From Salinisphaera sp002433465 (lineage in GTDB: Bacteria; Pseudomonadota; Gammaproteobacteria; Nevskiales; Salinisphaeraceae): a stretch of 64,000 nt of DNA. Below, piece by piece: positions 17,444 to 26,323 of this stretch. The position numbers were made by a program, and so were the translations under genes. Positions within the stretch are counted from its first letter, which is position 1, and every line of letters starts with the position of its first letter. A model generated the notes under the pieces. It saw only the letters and a program-made list of their open reading frames with translations, ran no database searches and was not told where the DNA came from. The stretch lies in NCBI RefSeq assembly GCF_040361435.1, contig NZ_APNL01000005.1, positions 178,180 to 242,179 of the forward strand, given 5' to 3'.

Positions 17444-19645
17444 ATGCACGAGAGTAAAACCGGGCTCCGGCTTCGAAACGTCGACATTCGTATTGCCAGC
17501 GCGCTTGCCCTGGCCCTGGCGGCTTCGGCTGCCGGCGCCCAGACCACTACCACGCCGACGCCGCTTGCGCCGATCGACGTGGAGGGTGGCCGTATCAAGG
17601 GGGCCGATGCGCCAGTGGAAGGCTATGTGGCCGAGCGCAGCGCAACCGCCACCAAGACCGATATTCCGCTCATCGAATCGCCGCAGTCGGTCAGCGTGAT
17701 CGGCCGCGAACAGATCGAGGACCGCGGTGCCGATACGCTGGCCGAAGCGGTCGAATACGCGCCCGGCGTGAATACCGCCAACAGCGTGAACAACGACGTC
17801 ATCGACAGCAATGGTATCCAGATCCGCGGCTTTTCTGCCGCGGATGCGACCTATCGCGACGGTACGCGTCTGTTTGCGGGGTTGCCCTACGATGCCCCCA
17901 TCGAGGCCTACGGCGTCGAACGTATCGAGGTGCTGCGCGGGCCGGCCTCGGTGCTCTACGGCCAGGGCCAGCCGGGCGGCATCATCAACCTGGTGACCAA
18001 ACAGCCCACCGACACGCCGCTGCGCGAAATCGGGCTCGAAATGGGTACGTTCCATCACAAGCAGCTCAAGGCCGACGTCAGCGACAGGCTCGATAGCGAA
18101 GGCAAGTGGCGCTACCGCCTCACCGGACTGGTGCAGGAGTCGGGCACGCCGATCGAATATATCGACGACGACCGCGTGTATATCGCGCCGGCGTTGTCAT
18201 GGACGCCGAATGCAGCCACGAAACTCACGCTGCTGGCGCGCTATCAGAAATCCCAGTCCGACTATTACTGGACCGGCTTTCCGCTGGCGGGCACCAAGCG
18301 CCCCAATCCCGCGACCGGCGAACGCATTCCCGAAGATCGCTATATCGGCCAGCCCGGTCTGGGCGGCTACGATTCCGAGGTGTACGAAGTCGGTTATCTG
18401 TTCGAGCACCTGATCAACGACCGGCTCACCTTCGAGCAGAACGTGCGCTATCGCCAGATCGATTACGACGTGGTCGACGTCTTCCGCAACTACTTCGGCG
18501 CCAGTCCCCCATTCAACGACGATCTCACCACGCTCGAACGCGATATTCGCGTGCGCTACGACGACGCCGACACCCTGACCGCCGATCAGCGTCTGATCGC
18601 CGATGTCGAGTTCGGCGGTATCGACCACAACCTGCTGGTCGGTCTCGATTACAAGAGCCTGGATTACGACAGCCGTACCTCCGGCTTTCTGCGTCTTAGC
18701 GGCCAGGCGCCGGTGCCGGATCTCGATCTCTACGATCCCGACTACACGCAGTCGTTCACCATCCCGGACGCACCCAACCAGAACGGCACCGAAGCCAGCC
18801 AGTACGGGCTCTACGTACAGGACCACATGAAGTTCGCGGACAAGTGGGCGCTCACGGTCGGCGCCCGCCAGGACTGGGTCGACGAACAATCGCTGGGCGC
18901 CGACAAGAACGACCAGGACGAACTCAGCTGGCGCGCCGGGCTGGTGTATCTGGCCGACAACGGCGTGGCGCCGTATGTCAGCTATAGCGAATCGTTCGTG
19001 CCGCAATACGGCGTGAACGAGGTCACCGGCGAGACCCTGGACCCCATCAGCGGCAAACAGTACGAGGCCGGTGTGCGCTATCGCCCCGACGGCTGGGATG
19101 CCTCCTTCGAGCTGGCCGCGTTCGAGATCACGCGTCAGAACGAAACGGTGGCCCTACCCAGCAACCCGACCGTACAGAGCCAGATCGGCGAAACCCGTTC
19201 GCGCGGCGCCGAAGCCTCGGCCCAGATCGATCTCGCCCGTGGCTTGAAGGCCATTGCCAGCTATACCTACAACGAGGTCGAAGTCGTCGAGGCCGGCGGC
19301 AGCCAGACCACCAACGGCAACCGCGTACCGGACCGCCCCGACCACCTGGCCAAGCTGTGGGTCGACTACAGCTTCCAGCAGCCTGCGCTGGACGGCCTGG
19401 GCCTGGGCGCCGGCCTGCGCTACACCAGTTCCTCGTTTGCCGATGCCGCCAACGAGGCCCGCTATCCCTCGGCCACGCTGGTGGATGCCTCGGTGCGCTA
19501 CAGATTCGACGACGTCACGCTGCAGCTGTCGGGGCGCAACATCTTCGACGAGGTCAAACTCTACTGTAACGGCTCGCAGGCGACGTCTTTCTGCGACTAC
19601 GGCGTACCGCGTACCGTGGTCGGCAGCCTGACCTATCGCTGGTAG
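17444..19645 (+). CDS. TonB-dependent siderophore receptor
   Basis: A 733-aa paralogue of the receptor at 12055, with the same order of parts. A signal peptide ends at AAGAQ-T. The plug has LIESPQSVSVIGREQIEDRG and IEVLRGPASVLYGQGQPGGI. The barrel closes with VVGSLTYRW and again carries a Cys pair near the C-terminus (YCNGSQATSFCDYG). It should transport a ferric hydroxamate-type siderophore, as inferred from FhuA/FoxA-like features. The ATG at 17444 has AGGGGGA six to seven bases upstream. The substrate may differ from that of its neighbour; the extracellular loops are dissimilar. Confidence 0.93.
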   Translation: MHESKTGLRLRNVDIRIASALALALAASAAGAQTTTTPTPLAPIDVEGGRIKGADAPVEGYVAERSATATKTDIPLIESPQSVSVIGREQIEDRGADTLAEAVEYAPGVNTANSVNNDVIDSNGIQIRGFSAADATYRDGTRLFAGLPYDAPIEAYGVERIEVLRGPASVLYGQGQPGGIINLVTKQPTDTPLREIGLEMGTFHHKQLKADVSDRLDSEGKWRYRLTGLVQESGTPIEYIDDDRVYIAPALSWTPNAATKLTLLARYQKSQSDYYWTGFPLAGTKRPNPATGERIPEDRYIGQPGLGGYDSEVYEVGYLFEHLINDRLTFEQNVRYRQIDYDVVDVFRNYFGASPPFNDDLTTLERDIRVRYDDADTLTADQRLIADVEFGGIDHNLLVGLDYKSLDYDSRTSGFLRLSGQAPVPDLDLYDPDYTQSFTIPDAPNQNGTEASQYGLYVQDHMKFADKWALTVGARQDWVDEQSLGADKNDQDELSWRAGLVYLADNGVAPYVSYSESFVPQYGVNEVTGETLDPISGKQYEAGVRYRPDGWDASFELAAFEITRQNETVALPSNPTVQSQIGETRSRGAEASAQIDLARGLKAIASYTYNEVEVVEAGGSQTTNGNRVPDRPDHLAKLWVDYSFQQPALDGLGLGAGLRYTSSSFADAANEARYPSATLVDASVRYRFDDVTLQLSGRNIFDEVKLYCNGSQATSFCDYGVPRTVVGSLTYRW

Positions 19646-19657
19646 CAAACAGGCCGC

Positions 19658-19683
19658 GCCGGCCCGCCTCGCCGCGGGCCGGC
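19658..19683. terminator. GC-rich hairpin between converging genes
   Basis: GCCGGCCCGC pairs perfectly with GCGGGCCGGC around a 6-base loop, located between the receptor (+) and the acetyltransferase (-) stops. There is no T tract, so its efficiency is doubtful. Confidence 0.45.
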
Positions 19684-19684
19684 C

Positions 19685-20278
19685 TTAGCCACGGCGTTCG
19701 AGCTTGAAATCCAGGTTCTGGCGAACCGCCGGCCACTCGTGCGCCAGAATCGAAAAGACCACGGTATCGCGCAGAATGCCGTCATCGCTGATCTGATGGT
19801 TGCGCAACACGCCGTCCTGTTTTGCCCCCAGGCGCGCGATCGCCGCCCGCGAGACCCGATTGTGCCAATGGGTACGGAACTCGATGGCGATCGCATCGAG
19901 TGTTTCGAAGGCATGGGCGAGCATCAGCCGCTTGCATTCGGTATTGACCACGGTGCGCTGAAAGCGCTGCGCATACCAGGTATAGCCGATCTCGGCCCGA
20001 CGGTTGGCCGCGTTCACGTGACAGAAACGCGTCGAGCCAATCACCGTATCGCTGGCGCGATCGCGCACGGCAAAGGCAAGACCGCCCGCCGCCCGCTCGG
20101 CGTGGGCTGTATCGATATAGCCATCCACCGCGTCGGGGGCCGGCACGAAGGTGTACCACAGCCGCCAGAGTTCGCCGTCGCGTACCGCCTCGGCCAGCGC
20201 CGGCGCATGGGCGTGTTCGAGCGGCTCCAATACCACGCGATCGCCGGTCAGAACGCCTGGCTCAATCCACTTATTCAT
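19685..20278 (-). CDS. GNAT family N-acetyltransferase (RimJ/RimL-like)
   Basis: A 197-aa acetyltransferase. It shows the GNAT order: substrate-side N-terminus (LTGDRVVLEPLEHAHAPALA), the ASDTVIGSTRFCHV strand, the RAEIGYTWYAQRFQRTVVN segment that precedes the acetyl-CoA loop, and the LDAIAIEFRTHWHNRVSRAA segment near the end. RimL-like enzymes acetylate ribosomal protein N-termini, but many relatives modify small amines, so the substrate is open. It starts at ATG 20278 and runs toward the receptor gene; no operon partner is adjacent. Confidence 0.85.
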   Translation of the reverse strand: MNKWIEPGVLTGDRVVLEPLEHAHAPALAEAVRDGELWRLWYTFVPAPDAVDGYIDTAHAERAAGGLAFAVRDRASDTVIGSTRFCHVNAANRRAEIGYTWYAQRFQRTVVNTECKRLMLAHAFETLDAIAIEFRTHWHNRVSRAAIARLGAKQDGVLRNHQISDDGILRDTVVFSILAHEWPAVRQNLDFKLERRG

Positions 20279-20512
20279 CTCGCCCCCAATATGATTGGAC
20301 TACCGACTAATAGCTCCTACATACAACAACTTACCCGGCCCTGATATCATTTTATGCCATAGATCAGCCGGTTACGCAGAGTAACGTCTCATTGACCGGT
20401 GAGACGAACCGGGTTTCCTGCCATCGCCCTGACGGGCCGTGTTCTGCGGGACCGGTGCGACAGCCGTGACGCCGGCCTGTCGATACGTCCCACCCCAACG
20501 TTTCAGCGCTTG
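20279..20512. other. Intergenic region upstream of the A/B array
   Basis: The first 90 bases (20285-20370) are clearly more AT-rich than their surroundings and include TTGGAC with TACATA 17 bases downstream, a weak sigma-70-like pair pointing into the array. It also lies between divergent genes, so promoters for both strands are expected here. No operator palindrome was recognised. Confidence 0.3.
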
Positions 20513-22891
20513 ATGAACATACGTCGATGGCTTGCCGGCGCACTCCTGATCACTGCAGTGGGCGTGGCAGCGCGTATCGTCATAACACCGCAGGAACCAC
20601 AGCTGGAATTCGATCCGGCGCTGGGCGCGCAGCATTATTACCGGGTCGGCAACCGCGTGGTGGTTGACGTCGACGGACAAGAACTCGACGACACGGTAAC
20701 CAGCCACGGCATCGTCAACTATCGCGTGACCGGGCGCGAGCCCCTGCGTCTGCATGCCGCGATCGACCTGCTTGATATGGCGGTCAACGACCAGCCGACG
20801 CTGTCCAGCGTCGATATGGGCGGGCGCGATCGTGAGCTGGCCGCGGCGATACGCGACGGCTTCGACATGACGCTGACAGGCAACGGCGAAATGGATATAC
20901 GTCCCACCAACGCCGCGGCTTTCAAACGCCTGTCCCGGCAGTTCGACAAGCGGGCAGAAAACCCTTTCCAGCAGGCCCTGCTCGGACCGATGCCGCCGGC
21001 GGATATTCCAGCGCGCGCGGGCGCCGAGATTACGCTCGACAACTTCCAGGGTTTCGAAGGCCTGACGCTCAGCGTGGACGCGCTCGACAGCGAACACGCC
21101 TGGCTGCGTATCGACGGCGAACTCGAAGAGCTGCCAAGCGACTCACCGTTGATCCGGAACATGGCCCCGCCGGGCCAGAACATCGACGTATCCGATATCC
21201 ACGTGGCCGCGCGTATGACCGTGGAACGCGAACACGGCTGGCTGACCGACATGACGCTGGTGCTACGCCTGCGTATGGCCCTCGGCGATAAAGCGGCGAC
21301 CATGCGCTCGATCACCTATGCCCATCGCCGCGACAATCTCCTGGCCGGCGCGGTGGACACACCCCTGAACGCCTTTCTACGCCTGCCGCCTGATTTCATC
21401 ACGGCGAGCGATCTGATGATGGCCCAGTTCAGCCCTGCTTTCCTGGCGCCACCGCTGCATGCGACGCCTGACCGCTTCGATGCACCCGACAGCGCACAGG
21501 CGCTCTCTGCATATCACGACGGCGTGATCTTGTATCTGGATGGCGGCAACGCACGCAGGCTGCCATACGGCAGCCTCGAGCTGGAAAACGCGATCGCATA
21601 CGACGCCCAGGGCAAGCGCCTCGACGGGACGCTGGCCTTCGACACCATGCACTACCAGACTGAAGGGGAAGGCGAAGGCGAAGGCGGGGGCGGCTGGCTG
21701 ATCAATCTCGTACCGCTGGGCTGGAACGAAAACGATCCAAGCCGGATCGCCGAGGTACACGCCGATATCGGCTTTCGCCGACGCCCGCAGGGTGAACCGG
21801 TGACGCTCAAACTCGACGATCAGCGCCGTGTCCTCGAACACGGCGATGCGCGCGCCGTGGCACAACCGCTCGCAGACCGCGACAACGCCTGGCAGGTGGC
21901 GCTTTCCACCGGCGGCGAACGATTTTACTGGCTCGACCCCGGCGCATTGCCCGAGGGTGTGACCGGCCAGGGACTGTTGCCGGAGCCGGACAGTGGTTCA
22001 ACCCCGGCCGAACAGATCATGCTCGCTCGCAACGACAATCCGCGTGCCTGGAAACACAGCCTGCGTATCGAAGCGGACCAACCTTCGCTGGAACTGCCCC
22101 TGCTCGACACCGACAACGGCGATATCGTGCAAACCGAGACCGTGCGTTTCGTGCTGCCCGGCAGCGCACCGGCAGCCAGGCCGGCAAAGACGCTGCATAT
22201 CGATACGCCGGTACTCGACGAGCGCGATATCTCACTCGACGCAATCGATGCCCCGGTGCCAACCGCAACAGGCGGCCTGCGCATGACGCTGCCTGTCGAG
22301 CTGGCCGAGCCCTGCGGCTTGAGCGCCTGGCCCGAGGGTCAGAATGCACCCACCCTGCTGTGGCGCCGCGTGGCGCCTGACAGCAACGCCGGGCACGACA
22401 ACACAAGCACCGACTGGCAGCTCACCGATGTCCAAGGCAAGGCCGTCGACGTACGCGAGCGTGCTGTCGAGACGGTCCTGACCTGTCCCGGCACGCCGGT
22501 CTGGCATCGAGTAACGATCGAGCACGACATGCCCTGGCGGATCGACCTGAAGCGTGCGACCGGTCGCTGGCCCAATGGATCGCTGCCGGCCACCGAGTAT
22601 TTCCGCCGGGTCCAGTTCCTGGACGCCGACGGCCGACCGCTGCGACCGAGGCTCAAGCGCGGCAGCGAGGAACCCGCCACGGACTGGGCACAGGAGGCGG
22701 CCGCACATAGCGTCGGCGATTACGTGGATGACAGCGGCCAGATTCGTATCTGGGGCGACGTCGCCCAGCTGTTGGCGCTCGATTACCCGGCACCCAGCGT
22801 AAAACGCCGCTGGCCGCATGCGGCCGACGGGGCCGACACCTGCGACACAGCGGCGCGCGATAACGCGGGACAGGCCGAAAACACCCCATGA
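20513..22891 (+). CDS. Family A paralogue A1 (long form), membrane-anchored, unknown function
   Basis: About 792 aa. MNIRRWLAGALLITAVGVAA forms an uncleaved signal anchor or signal peptide, followed by the family-opening motif LEFDPALGAQHYYRV. The core (about residues 30-530) is predicted beta-rich and shares motifs with the other A proteins: IPARAGAEITLDNFQGFEGL, VEREHGWLTDMTLV, the LVPLGWNENDPSRIAEV segment and the AWKHSLRIEAD segment. The C-terminal module (about 560-770) has the conserved Cys pair (C601 in EPCGL, C658 in LTCPGTPVW) and DYVDDSGQIRIWG. A Glu/Gly run (EGEGEGEGGGG) interrupts the core. An extra tail (ADTCDTAARDNAGQAENTP) is unique to this copy. It overlaps the next gene by 4 bp (ATGA). 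Confidence 0.8.
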   Translation: MNIRRWLAGALLITAVGVAARIVITPQEPQLEFDPALGAQHYYRVGNRVVVDVDGQELDDTVTSHGIVNYRVTGREPLRLHAAIDLLDMAVNDQPTLSSVDMGGRDRELAAAIRDGFDMTLTGNGEMDIRPTNAAAFKRLSRQFDKRAENPFQQALLGPMPPADIPARAGAEITLDNFQGFEGLTLSVDALDSEHAWLRIDGELEELPSDSPLIRNMAPPGQNIDVSDIHVAARMTVEREHGWLTDMTLVLRLRMALGDKAATMRSITYAHRRDNLLAGAVDTPLNAFLRLPPDFITASDLMMAQFSPAFLAPPLHATPDRFDAPDSAQALSAYHDGVILYLDGGNARRLPYGSLELENAIAYDAQGKRLDGTLAFDTMHYQTEGEGEGEGGGGWLINLVPLGWNENDPSRIAEVHADIGFRRRPQGEPVTLKLDDQRRVLEHGDARAVAQPLADRDNAWQVALSTGGERFYWLDPGALPEGVTGQGLLPEPDSGSTPAEQIMLARNDNPRAWKHSLRIEADQPSLELPLLDTDNGDIVQTETVRFVLPGSAPAARPAKTLHIDTPVLDERDISLDAIDAPVPTATGGLRMTLPVELAEPCGLSAWPEGQNAPTLLWRRVAPDSNAGHDNTSTDWQLTDVQGKAVDVRERAVETVLTCPGTPVWHRVTIEHDMPWRIDLKRATGRWPNGSLPATEYFRRVQFLDADGRPLRPRLKRGSEEPATDWAQEAAAHSVGDYVDDSGQIRIWGDVAQLLALDYPAPSVKRRWPHAADGADTCDTAARDNAGQAENTP

Positions 22892-24483
22892 AACGATCGC
22901 TCGTATTCGCCGGCATTGCATTACCGGTCATCGCCTGTGCCGGCGCTGCCGGGTGGTTCGCAAACAACGGCCTGACCGGCACGGACGCATTCGATGCGGC
23001 AGCCGGCTCGAACACGACGTACGTCGTCGGCCACCGGGTGACCGAACACCGCCTCGATACCCACAGCTTCGATCGCTGGGTGAAGGCGATCGGCGTCCTG
23101 CGCTATCGGCTGGAGGATTTCGGCGACTCGCGTCAGCTCCACGTCGAGCCGCTGCTGACGGAAATTCACGGCGACGACCAGAAAGCGATGGCTCGAATCA
23201 CGTATGAGGGCGATCTGGCGCGCCGAGTCGGCGGCTTCGATATGCCCATCGAAAACGGCCGCCCAACCTTCGATCACGCAGCGGCCGCGGCGCGGACCTC
23301 GCTCGGCGACGAACTCGACGCGCCCGCGGGCAATCCGCTCGTCGCGCCCATCGTGGTGCCGACACTGCCCCGATCCATAGAGGCACGCGAGGGCGCCGAA
23401 TACACCCTCGCCACCTGGCGCGGGCTCAGCGATATCCGCTTTCGCGTAGAGGCGATCGACGACGACACCCTGAGCCTGCGTATCGAATCCACTGACACCA
23501 CGCGCGCGCTCGATGCCGACGTCCAGCCCGCCGATGTCCGCCTGCTTGGGCGCATGCGTATACGCCGCGCCGACGGCTGGCTGGATGCGCTCACGCTCGT
23601 ACGCCGCGACGTGGTCGAACGCGACGCCGGCCCGGTTGCCATCGATCGCGTCACCCGCGCCTATCGCAAGATCGATCTGCTCAGCGGTAATGGCGACGAC
23701 AAGCTGGCGCCCTTCTTCGGGGCTACGGATAGCAACCGCCGCGAGATCGAGTTCGCGCAGGCGCCGGACGACATCGCGCGCCCCGCCCCGGCCATCAGCA
23801 ATCCGTCGCTGGCGGACTACGACACCGCCCTGAGCGTCGATCTTCTAGGGCTGATCCTGCATATCCGCTACAACAAAAACGAGCGTGTTCCGGCCCTGTC
23901 GCTGGGCATCCGCGACGTCACCTTCTACGACGCCGACGACAACGCCCTGGACGTGCCGGCCGTGCTCTATGCGGACTCGCCGTTTTTCGACTACGAAACC
24001 TTCGACGACGGCCAGATGTTCATCTATGTGCCGCTGGGCGGCGACCGGTCCGTGCTCGAGCGCATCGCGCGCGCCGAAGCAACGCTGATCTATCACGAAC
24101 AAAAGCCGCACTATTTCACGCTGCGCCTCGACGACCAGCCGCATACGCTCGAACACGCGGGCGCGCAGCTACAGGCCACGCCCGACCCGGCGCACGCCCA
24201 CCGCTGGCGGCTGCGTGCCGACAACACCGCCGATACCCGCTATTACACCAGCCGTCACGCGATCGCGCCCGGGGTGACGGGCGCTTACGACCTCGCGCTC
24301 GACGACAGCTGGCTGAGCGTTGGCGAAGCGACCCTGCTCTCGCGCGTCGACGGGCTGGGTCGAGATGTCTCCAGTATCCGCATCAACGCCGACCGCTCGC
24401 CCGTCGACTTGCCGCTGGTGCGGCTGACCAACGGCAAGCGACATGAATACCGCGTCGAATTCAAACGCAGTACATCGCCATGA
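22888..24483 (+). CDS. Family A paralogue A2 (short form), possible lipoprotein
   Basis: 531 aa. The N-terminus MKRSLVFAGIALPVIAC resembles a lipoprotein signal with lipobox VIAC (Cys17, followed by Ala). If so, it would differ from the membrane-anchored copies. The core keeps the family pattern: REGAEYTLATWRGLSDI, IRRADGWLDALTLV, GIRDVTFYDADDNALDVPAV and the closing YRVEFKR strand. The opening FDPA motif is degraded (FDAAAGSNTTYVV) and the C-terminal Cys module is absent. This is the most divergent A copy. It starts inside the stop codon of A1 (ATGA), so it is translationally coupled to it. Confidence 0.8.
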   Translation: MKRSLVFAGIALPVIACAGAAGWFANNGLTGTDAFDAAAGSNTTYVVGHRVTEHRLDTHSFDRWVKAIGVLRYRLEDFGDSRQLHVEPLLTEIHGDDQKAMARITYEGDLARRVGGFDMPIENGRPTFDHAAAAARTSLGDELDAPAGNPLVAPIVVPTLPRSIEAREGAEYTLATWRGLSDIRFRVEAIDDDTLSLRIESTDTTRALDADVQPADVRLLGRMRIRRADGWLDALTLVRRDVVERDAGPVAIDRVTRAYRKIDLLSGNGDDKLAPFFGATDSNRREIEFAQAPDDIARPAPAISNPSLADYDTALSVDLLGLILHIRYNKNERVPALSLGIRDVTFYDADDNALDVPAVLYADSPFFDYETFDDGQMFIYVPLGGDRSVLERIARAEATLIYHEQKPHYFTLRLDDQPHTLEHAGAQLQATPDPAHAHRWRLRADNTADTRYYTSRHAIAPGVTGAYDLALDDSWLSVGEATLLSRVDGLGRDVSSIRINADRSPVDLPLVRLTNGKRHEYRVEFKRSTSP

Positions 24484-24570
24484 AAAACACCGCTCGAATT
24501 CGTGGACGAGCATTTTCTGATCGTGGGTCTCGACCAAGCCCTTGTCTGTTTTATCCAACCGGAGTTGCGC

Positions 24571-26202
24571 GTGCCGCATAGAAAATTCATTTCGGCGCTG
24601 GTCGTCGTGTTAGCGCTTAACACGTTTGCAGCAGCCGCGTTCGCGGCAGATTCAGCTGTGTCTTTCGACCCCGCGCAGGGCGACCATCGCGATTATCGCG
24701 TCAACATGCGCATGCAGTTCAAGGCCGACGACGAGCCGGCCGCCTCTGCCAGCCGCTGGTTCACGCTCCAGAGCGTGATGCGCTATCGCGTCGACGCGAC
24801 CGAGCCCCTGCTGCAGATCAATATCGAACCCCGCTTCATGCAGGCCGAGAACAACGACGAGGTCCTGTTCTCCAGCGCACAGCCGGAAGCGTTCGAACAA
24901 AGCGACATTCCCAGCCTGATGGGTGCCGGCTTCGATCTGACCCTAAATCGCGAAAGCGGCGAAACACGCTTGCAAGACAACGGCCGCGCCGCCCTGCGAG
25001 CGCTCGCGGACCAAGCCGAGGCGCCAATCGATCAGTTCGAGCCACAGCTGTTCGCCCCAGCGCTCGCCCAGTCGGTACCGGCTCGCCAAGGCGAACAGGT
25101 CACGATCACCGGTCTCCAGAACCTGCCAGCGTTGCGGCTGACCGTCACGCAGGTCGATAGCAACAGCGTGACCGCCACCTTCAAGCGCGCCAAAGACAGC
25201 TCGGCGCCGGCCCACGCCATGGACGGCACCGCCTACGGCACCAGCGCACGTTTTACCGACATCCACGGGCGTGTGCGTATCGATCGCGACAGCGGGTGGA
25301 TCGATGCCATGACGCTGATCAGCGAACAGGCGCTGACAAAAGGCGATCGTACCGCCCGTATGCGCAGCGCCATGACCATGCAGGCTGTCGATAACCCGAC
25401 CACCGGCGCGCTCTATGACAGCCTGAAGCAGTTCAAGACCAATACCCTGCTTGCCGCCATGCCCGGCACCGAGCTGCATTTGCCCGACAGCGCGGACGCC
25501 GTGCCGGAAGACCAGGCCTTCGAAGCGTCGAAGCAGCCGCTGGCCCATGTCGACAGCAATTTTCATATCGACGATGAAGACGGCGCGTTGGTGCTCACGA
25601 TCCGGTATGACGAGGACACCAACGCAGGCCTCGATGAGCTGAGGCTGGATACGCTCACGCTACGCGATGCAAACGGCAAGCGGTTGGACAAGAACTTCGT
25701 GCTGGAATGGATCGGCCCCGATTTCACCGAAGGCAACACCGCTGAGGTGCGTCTTCTTCCGCTTGGATGGCAGAAAGACGACCTGAACGATATCGCCGAG
25801 GTACAGGCAACGTTCACCTACCAGCCGATCGACGCCCCGGCCGATGTGGCACTGCCGTTGCAAGACACGCCGACCCAGCTCGACGACGGCCCGGCACATG
25901 CCCGTGCCGTACCGATCGACGGCGGCTGGCGAGTAACTCTGCGGGGAAGCTATACCCACTACTACACACCCGATCACGCCGCCGTGTTCGAAGGCGATTC
26001 GGCTGTCACCAGCGATCATGCCGACAGCGGCGTGCGTCCAACGGACCAGACCCTGCTCGATCATGTCGACAATACGAACGTGTGGCGCCAGCAATTCGAA
26101 CTAAAAGGCGATATCGATGCATTCGATCTCGTGCTTTTGAGGCCTCGGGCCAACACCACCACGGCCACGATCAAATTCACCCGACGCGACCCGGTGCGCT
26201 AA
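24571..26202 (+). CDS. Family A paralogue A3 (short form), secreted
   Basis: About 543 aa from a GTG at 24571, chosen because GGAG lies 6-7 bases upstream and the frame then begins with a clean signal peptide (VPHRKFISALVVVLALNTFA, cleavage near AFA-AD). The mature protein opens with VSFDPAQGDHRDYRV and has SVMRYRVD, SVPARQGEQVTITGLQNLPA, RIDRDSGWIDAMTLISEQ, LPLGWQKDDLNDIAEV and ends in IKFTRRDPVR. It lacks the C-terminal Cys module. It is closest to A4 in sequence and leader, suggesting a recent duplication. The 85-bp gap after A2 holds no other gene. Confidence 0.8.
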   Translation: MPHRKFISALVVVLALNTFAAAAFAADSAVSFDPAQGDHRDYRVNMRMQFKADDEPAASASRWFTLQSVMRYRVDATEPLLQINIEPRFMQAENNDEVLFSSAQPEAFEQSDIPSLMGAGFDLTLNRESGETRLQDNGRAALRALADQAEAPIDQFEPQLFAPALAQSVPARQGEQVTITGLQNLPALRLTVTQVDSNSVTATFKRAKDSSAPAHAMDGTAYGTSARFTDIHGRVRIDRDSGWIDAMTLISEQALTKGDRTARMRSAMTMQAVDNPTTGALYDSLKQFKTNTLLAAMPGTELHLPDSADAVPEDQAFEASKQPLAHVDSNFHIDDEDGALVLTIRYDEDTNAGLDELRLDTLTLRDANGKRLDKNFVLEWIGPDFTEGNTAEVRLLPLGWQKDDLNDIAEVQATFTYQPIDAPADVALPLQDTPTQLDDGPAHARAVPIDGGWRVTLRGSYTHYYTPDHAAVFEGDSAVTSDHADSGVRPTDQTLLDHVDNTNVWRQQFELKGDIDAFDLVLLRPRANTTTATIKFTRRDPVR

Positions 26203-26323
26203 CCGTTGTGACCCCCCCTGCCTGGAGCCCATGTGCTCGACGCCCGCCTGCACGAATCACGGGCGGGCCCAGGTCGGGCCGCAATGAAACCGAGTTCGTC
26301 GTTTCTATTATCCGGAGCTGCGC

